43,187 bases of DNA from the NCBI GenBank assembly GCA_036509215.1, contig DATCGA010000702.1:1-43187 (forward strand), given 5' to 3'. Both the position numbers and the translations under genes were made by a program. This DNA is from Trebonia sp036509215. Lineage in GTDB: Bacteria > Actinomycetota > Actinomycetes > Streptosporangiales > Streptosporangiaceae. The notes under the pieces are model-generated. The model saw only the letters and a list, made by a program, of their open reading frames with translations, did not search any database and was not told the origin of the DNA. Each line of letters begins with the position of its first letter. Positions within the stretch are counted from its first letter, which is position 1. Below are positions 38,888 through 43,187 of this stretch, piece by piece.

Positions 38888-39087
38888 TTCTTTGAATACT
38901 CGTTCGGTTTACCGCGTGACAATGTGCCGTGGCGACAACATTCCGCGCTGGCGGATGGGGGTCTGGCGATAGTGACCAGAACGAGACGCGATCACGACAG
39001 GACGGCTGTTGACAATCTTGCCGGCCGGGATCAAACCTGTGACCAGGCGTGGTCCGGTCAAACCCTGTGTGATATATGCGAGGGCGC

Positions 39088-40398
39088 ATGAAACGCTTCA
39101 GGCAAGATGTTGACAGACATAACAGACCTAATCCCCGAACGCTGCGTGTCGCGTTCGGTATAACGGCGGTTGGTGCGGCGCTGCTGCTCTTGGCGGCCTG
39201 CTCGTCAAGCTCAAGCACCGCCCCTTCTACTTCCACCTCGGCCGCGTCGAGCACGGCGCCGGCCTCAAGCGCGGCGACGACGGGCGCCGACCTCTCCGCG
39301 TTGACGGCCGACATCGCCAAGGCCGCGGCGACGCCGAGCTTCAGCTCTTACGGACCGAACTACGGCGGCAAGGTCCCCAGCATCTCGAACCTGGCCGGGA
39401 AGAAGATCATGATCATCCCGGGCGTCAGCGCGCTGGCCGCGTGCGAGGAGATCGCGCAGGCGGCCTCGAACTTCGCCAAGGCCGCGGGCATGGTGCCGAC
39501 GATCTTCGACAACCAGGGCTCGACGGCCGAGCACAACACTGCGATCGAGAACGCGATCCACGGCGGATACGCGGCGATCGTCATGGGCTGCGCGATGGAC
39601 CCGTCGACCAGCGCGCCGGCGATCGCCCAGGCGCAGAAGGCCGGCATTGTCGTGGGTACCTACGGCGGAACGCCGGACATGGACCAGCGCGCCGGGACCA
39701 CGTACAACACCGATGACCCGTATGCGCTCGACGCCACGCTGGCGGCCGAGCAGGCGATCGTGCAGCACAACGGGCAGCCGTTCAACGCCATCGCGATCAC
39801 GTCGTACGCCACCGGGCCCGCGACGGTGATCGAGCAGGACGCGCTCAAGGCAGAGCTGGCCAAGGACTGCCCGAAGTGCACCCTGAGCTCGGTGAACGTC
39901 GAGGTGCCGGACTGGCAGACCCAGATCGCGAGCACCGTGACCTCGCAGATGCTGCAGCATCCGAACACAACCGTCCTGTTCCCGGACTACGCGGGCGAGC
40001 TGACCTACGTGCTGGCGGGCCTCCAGGCCGCGCACAAGACCGACGTGAAGACGTACCTCGCCTTCGGCGGCGGCACCCCGTTCGTCCAGCTGCAGACCGC
40101 CCAGCCGGGCGCGAGCATCATCCAGAGCGACGTCAGCGAGTCCCCGCCGTGGACGGGCTACCTGCTGGTCCTGCAGGCCATCCGCGGGCTGGAGAAGCTG
40201 CCCGCCATCTCGTACGCCGATGCCATCGGACCGGACCTGATGATCACCCCGCAGAACGCCGGCAGCGTCCTCACCACCGGCGGCTTCGGAGACAACTGGG
40301 TCAACGGCTTCCGCGAACTGGCGGGCCTGCCGGACCTGTCCGGCAGCGCGCTGCACGCCGCGTCAACGCTGAACGGCGGCATGACCGGCAAGCCCTGA
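39088..40398 (+). CDS. Ribose-type ABC transporter substrate-binding lipoprotein
   Basis: 436 residues from ATG 39088 (a second ATG lies 12 bp upstream). A basic N-terminus and hydrophobic segment end in the lipobox LLAAC (Cys38), followed by a Ser/Thr/Ala linker. The mature domain is a periplasmic-binding type I fold: GKKIMIIPGVSALAACEEIA, IENAIHGGYAAIVMGCAMDP and DALKAELAKDCPKCTLSSVN. It delivers a monosaccharide-like ligand to the RbsA/RbsC-type partners downstream. It is divergent from the dehydratase/transketolase operon, whose enzymes probably degrade what it binds. Confidence 0.92.
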   Translation: MKRFRQDVDRHNRPNPRTLRVAFGITAVGAALLLLAACSSSSSTAPSTSTSAASSTAPASSAATTGADLSALTADIAKAAATPSFSSYGPNYGGKVPSISNLAGKKIMIIPGVSALAACEEIAQAASNFAKAAGMVPTIFDNQGSTAEHNTAIENAIHGGYAAIVMGCAMDPSTSAPAIAQAQKAGIVVGTYGGTPDMDQRAGTTYNTDDPYALDATLAAEQAIVQHNGQPFNAIAITSYATGPATVIEQDALKAELAKDCPKCTLSSVNVEVPDWQTQIASTVTSQMLQHPNTTVLFPDYAGELTYVLAGLQAAHKTDVKTYLAFGGGTPFVQLQTAQPGASIIQSDVSESPPWTGYLLVLQAIRGLEKLPAISYADAIGPDLMITPQNAGSVLTTGGFGDNWVNGFRELAGLPDLSGSALHAASTLNGGMTGKP

Positions 40399-40423
40399 AG
40401 CTGATCCCCTGGTTATCGGGCGG

Positions 40424-40466
40424 GCGGTAGCCCGGAACGGACGGCTGTTCCGTTCCGGGCTACCGC
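40424..40466 (+). promoter_or_regulatory. Intercistronic 18-bp perfect hairpin after the binding-protein gene
   Basis: Bases 40424-40441 pair perfectly with 40449-40466 (arms reading GCGGTAGCCCGGAACGGA and its complement) around a 7-nt loop, 25 bp after the lipoprotein stop. Expected to stabilise the upstream mRNA or terminate part of transcription before the ATPase gene. Confidence 0.7.
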
Positions 40467-40509
40467 TCCGCTCACGGCACATCCCAAGCAGCAGAAAAGG
40501 AGGCGAGCG

Positions 40510-42219
40510 TTGTCGTCCCCAGACAGCGAGACGCCGGGCTCGTCGGACAAGCGAATCGGCCTGCAGGAGCCTCCGGCGTCCGGCGAGCAGGCGGCGCCGC
40601 CCGCGGTTGAGGTGCGCGGCATCTCCAAGGATTTCGGCAGTAACCGGGCGCTGGACCAGGTGGACCTGCACATCGGTCACGGCGAGGTGCTCGGGCTGCT
40701 CGGGCAGAACGGCTCAGGCAAGTCGACCCTGGTCAAGGTGCTGGCCGGAGTCTACGACCCGGAGCCAGGCGGACGCCTGTTCGTGGGCGGCGAGGAAGTC
40801 GCGCTGCCTCTCGTCCCTGGCCAGGCGAGCCAGATCGGGCTTAGCTTCGTGTACCAGAACCTGGCCCTCGCGCCGGGGCTGAGCGTCCTCGAGAACCTGA
40901 CGCTCGGCCAGCGCATCGGCGGCGGCCTGAGCTCGTGGAAGGCGATCAACTGGATGGCGGAGCGCCGCCGCGCCGCCGTAGTTCTCGACCGGTACGACGT
41001 CAAACTCGATCTGGACCGGCGGACGGGCGAGCTGGCACCGGTCGACCAGGCACGGCTGGCGATCGTCCGGGCCGCGGAAGACCTCCGCCGGTACCGGACG
41101 CGAAGCGGCTACAAGCACTCGGTCCTCGTCCTCGACGAGCCCACCGTGTTCCTTCCCGAGGAGGAGGTCGACCGGCTCTTCGATCTCATCAGGACCGTCG
41201 TCGCCGAGGGGGCGGCGGTGCTGTTCATCTCGCACGACCTGGCCGCGGTCCGCGCGATCACCGACCGGGTCGTCGTGCTCAGGGACGGCCGGGTGGTCGG
41301 CGAGGAGGTCACGGCCGACATCCGTGAGGAGGAGCTGGTCAGCCTGATCGTCGGGGCGCCGACCCGGGCCGGCCAGAGCGCCCCGGACGGAGGGGCCCCG
41401 GTCGAAGACCAGCAGGCGGTCGCGCTGACGCTGGCGGCGATGCAGTCCGCTGGCGGTGCGGACGCGGTGGCGGCGGGCGAGAACGTAGCCGTCGAGCACC
41501 TGACCGATGAGTGGCTGCGGGACCTGTCGTTCGAGATCGGCGCCGGGGAGATCCTCGGCGTGGCCGGCCTCATCGGCTCGGGCGCCGAGGAACTGCCGTA
41601 CCTGCTGTTCGGCGCGCGGCCGGCCGGCAGCGGCGCGCTGCGCCTGGGCGCCGAGACCATGGACGTCGGCGGGCTCAGCCCGCAGCGCTGCGTGCGCGAG
41701 CGCATCGCCCTCGTCCCCGCCGACCGGGCGGTGCAGGGGCTGAGCCAGTCGCTGACGCTGTGGGAGAACATCGTCATGCTGGTCGAGGACGAGCACTACC
41801 GAGGCGGAATATTCCACCGCGGCGAGCTTGTCGACCTCGCGCGCGAGGCCATCGACCGGTTCCTGATCCGGCCGCCGCGGGCGCGCAACGCCATGTCGAC
41901 GTTCTCTGGCGGCAACCAGCAGAAGGCGCTGCTGGCGAAGTGGCTGCTCGCCCGGCCGCGGCTGCTGCTGCTGCATGAGCCGACGCAGGGAGTGGATGTC
42001 GGCGCCAGGCGTGACATCTACCGTTTCGTGAAATCAGCCGCTGCCCTGCATCACATGGCGGTGCTGTGGGTGACGACAGAGTTCGGTGAGCTCGCGGAGG
42101 TCTGCGACCGGGTGATCGTCATCACCCAGGGGCGGCACACCGCGACGCTCGACGGAGAAGAGCTGACCGAGGAAGCCATCAGCGCCGCAGCCTTGCGGCA
42201 GACCAGGGAGGACAGATGA
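40510..42219 (+). CDS. Ribose-type ABC transporter ATPase with two nucleotide-binding domains
   Basis: 569 residues, as in RbsA/MglA/XylG. Domain 1 has Walker A GQNGSGKST (about 65-73), Q-loop SFVYQNLALAPGLSV and Walker B VLVLDEPTVFLP, with a degenerate signature. Domain 2 has a degenerate Walker A (GLIGSGAEE), signature FSGGNQQKALLAKWL and Walker B LLLLHEPTQGVDVGA. This asymmetry is normal in the family. TTG 40510 follows AAGGAGG by 6 nt. A 30-residue polar N-terminal extension precedes the first domain. The stop overlaps the permease ATG. Confidence 0.94.
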   Translation: MSSPDSETPGSSDKRIGLQEPPASGEQAAPPAVEVRGISKDFGSNRALDQVDLHIGHGEVLGLLGQNGSGKSTLVKVLAGVYDPEPGGRLFVGGEEVALPLVPGQASQIGLSFVYQNLALAPGLSVLENLTLGQRIGGGLSSWKAINWMAERRRAAVVLDRYDVKLDLDRRTGELAPVDQARLAIVRAAEDLRRYRTRSGYKHSVLVLDEPTVFLPEEEVDRLFDLIRTVVAEGAAVLFISHDLAAVRAITDRVVVLRDGRVVGEEVTADIREEELVSLIVGAPTRAGQSAPDGGAPVEDQQAVALTLAAMQSAGGADAVAAGENVAVEHLTDEWLRDLSFEIGAGEILGVAGLIGSGAEELPYLLFGARPAGSGALRLGAETMDVGGLSPQRCVRERIALVPADRAVQGLSQSLTLWENIVMLVEDEHYRGGIFHRGELVDLAREAIDRFLIRPPRARNAMSTFSGGNQQKALLAKWLLARPRLLLLHEPTQGVDVGARRDIYRFVKSAAALHHMAVLWVTTEFGELAEVCDRVIVITQGRHTATLDGEELTEEAISAAALRQTREDR

Positions 42220-43187
42220 GCGCGCCAGCTCCAGTCGACGAGGCCCGGCCGGAGGAGCGTCACGCGGAGCGGCCCGCGCCCGCGGCGATATTGCGGGTGG
42301 GACTCCAGCGATACGCGATTCTCATCGTGTTCGCCATCATGGTCGCCGTGTTCGGGGTGGACCTTCCCGGCACCTTCCTCTCTGTCGGCAACCTCTCCAA
42401 CATCCTCGGCTCCCAGGCGGTGCTGTTCATCCTGGTGATGGCCGTGCTGCTGCCGACAGTCGTGGGCGACTTCGTCGACCTGTCACTCGGTTCCTCACTT
42501 GGCCTGTCCTCGATGACCCTGGCCGTGCTCAACGTTCAGCACGGAACACCTGTCCTCCTCGCCTGCCTGGCGGGGATCGGCGCGGCCATGGTCGTCGGCC
42601 TGGTCAACGTCTTCTTCGTGGTGTTCTTCGACAGCGATCCGTTCATCGTGACGCTCGGCACGATGACCGTCGTGCAGGGCGTCATTTACATCGTCTCCGG
42701 TTCCAATAGCGTCGGGATCGTCTCGACCGGCCTGTCGAACTGGATCTTCACCAACGAATTCCTGTCGATACCGCTTGAGTTCTACTACGGCCTGGCGATC
42801 TTCCTCGTCGTCTGGTATGTGCTCAGCTTCACCCCGACCGGGCAGCGGGCCCTCGTGATCGGGCAGTCGCGCGAGGTGGCACGGCTGAGCGGCATCCGGG
42901 TCAACCGCCAGCGGGCCTTCGCCTACATCATCGGCGCCGCCATCGCCGGCGTCGCCGGGATCGCCTACGCGGGCACTAACGGGACGGTGGACCCGACGGC
43001 GGGCAGCTCACTGATCCTCCCGGCCTACGCGGCGGTCTTCCTCGGGGCGACCGCGATCAAGCCGGGCCGCATCAACCCGCTCGGTGCCCTGATCGCCGTT
43101 TACTTCCTGGCGGCGGGCACGGCCGGACTCGAGCTGCTCGGCGCGCAGACCTACTTCCAGCAGATCTTCTACGGCGTCGCGCTGGTC
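42216..43187 (+). CDS. Ribose-type ABC transporter permease (3' end outside window)
   Basis: 324 codons are visible without a stop. The N-terminus is polar (MSAPAPVDEARPEERHAE), then 8-9 hydrophobic segments follow. Family signatures include GDFVDLSLGSSLGLSSM, DPFIVTLGTMTVVQGV and GIRVNRQRAFAYIIGAAIAG. It forms the channel with the upstream ATPase. ATG 42216 overlaps the ATPase stop (ATGA) and GGGAGGACAG precedes it. Confidence 0.93.
   Translation, partial: MSAPAPVDEARPEERHAERPAPAAILRVGLQRYAILIVFAIMVAVFGVDLPGTFLSVGNLSNILGSQAVLFILVMAVLLPTVVGDFVDLSLGSSLGLSSMTLAVLNVQHGTPVLLACLAGIGAAMVVGLVNVFFVVFFDSDPFIVTLGTMTVVQGVIYIVSGSNSVGIVSTGLSNWIFTNEFLSIPLEFYYGLAIFLVVWYVLSFTPTGQRALVIGQSREVARLSGIRVNRQRAFAYIIGAAIAGVAGIAYAGTNGTVDPTAGSSLILPAYAAVFLGATAIKPGRINPLGALIAVYFLAAGTAGLELLGAQTYFQQIFYGVALV

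Larger units (their letters stand above)
38774..39016. promoter_or_regulatory. Three TTGACAAT-type motifs in the divergent control region
   Basis: TTGACAAT at 38774-38781, GTGACAAT at 38916-38923 and TTGACAAT at 39009-39016, each followed by a T/G-rich GC-type half (ATGTGC, GTGCCG, CTTGCC). They are spread over the 390-bp gap between the catabolic operon and the ABC importer and may be sites of one regulator serving both. No gene is seen in this gap. Confidence 0.4.

Overview
The window is high-GC DNA with frequent GTG and occasional TTG starts, tight operons with ATGA/GTGA overlaps, an XRE/DUF397 gene pair, ROK and FCD-GntR regulators, and two promoters that appear to drive leaderless mRNAs. 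This points to a filamentous-type actinomycete (Actinomycetota, perhaps Streptosporangiales or relatives; the lineage is inference). All calls come from reading the sequence and translated ORFs. No database search was run.

Layout. 1-0.6 kb: C-terminal tail of a probable VirD4/TraG-like conjugation ATPase, then a 46-aa membrane protein. 0.9-10.3 kb: ordinary chromosomal genes (esterase, FMN reductase, GT2 glycosyltransferase with a small EamA/SMR-type transporter, a large membrane protein, zinc-ribbon methyltransferase, xylulokinase, an ABC-type ATPase, an amidohydrolase). 10.3-14.6 kb: a small island bracketed by an exact 15-bp inverted repeat. It carries a frameshifted tyrosine integrase, an array of four large stem-loops with a conserved loop and unit-specific arms, several very small genes, and an XRE-DUF5753/DUF397 module.

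14.6-19.3 kb: a four-gene minus-strand catabolic operon (flavin monooxygenase-like protein, MetE-like protein, alpha/beta hydrolase, fused CoA-transferase). 19.5-26 kb: a decayed antitoxin-like gene, then an amino-sugar operon (binding protein, two permeases, ROK repressor, ROK kinase, NagB). 26-29 kb: PyrD, a GntR regulator and a DUF574-type methyltransferase.

29-38.7 kb: a nine-gene minus-strand operon encoding split transketolase, a UGSC-family selenoprotein read through an in-frame TGA, an uncharacterised partner, an FAD oxidoreductase, an IlvD/Edd-type dehydratase, a zinc alcohol dehydrogenase and two SDRs. Divergent from it, 39.1-43.2 kb encodes a ribose-type ABC importer (binding protein, double ATPase, permease cut by the window end). 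Together these look like an uptake-plus-oxidation system for a sugar, polyol or sugar acid, with repeated TTGACAAT-type motifs and a 14-bp palindrome between the two operons.

Most notable signals: the UGSC selenoprotein with a well-placed bacterial SECIS hairpin inside a sugar-type operon; the four-unit stem-loop array beside the integrase; and long perfect hairpins placed directly after the binding-protein gene in both ABC operons.
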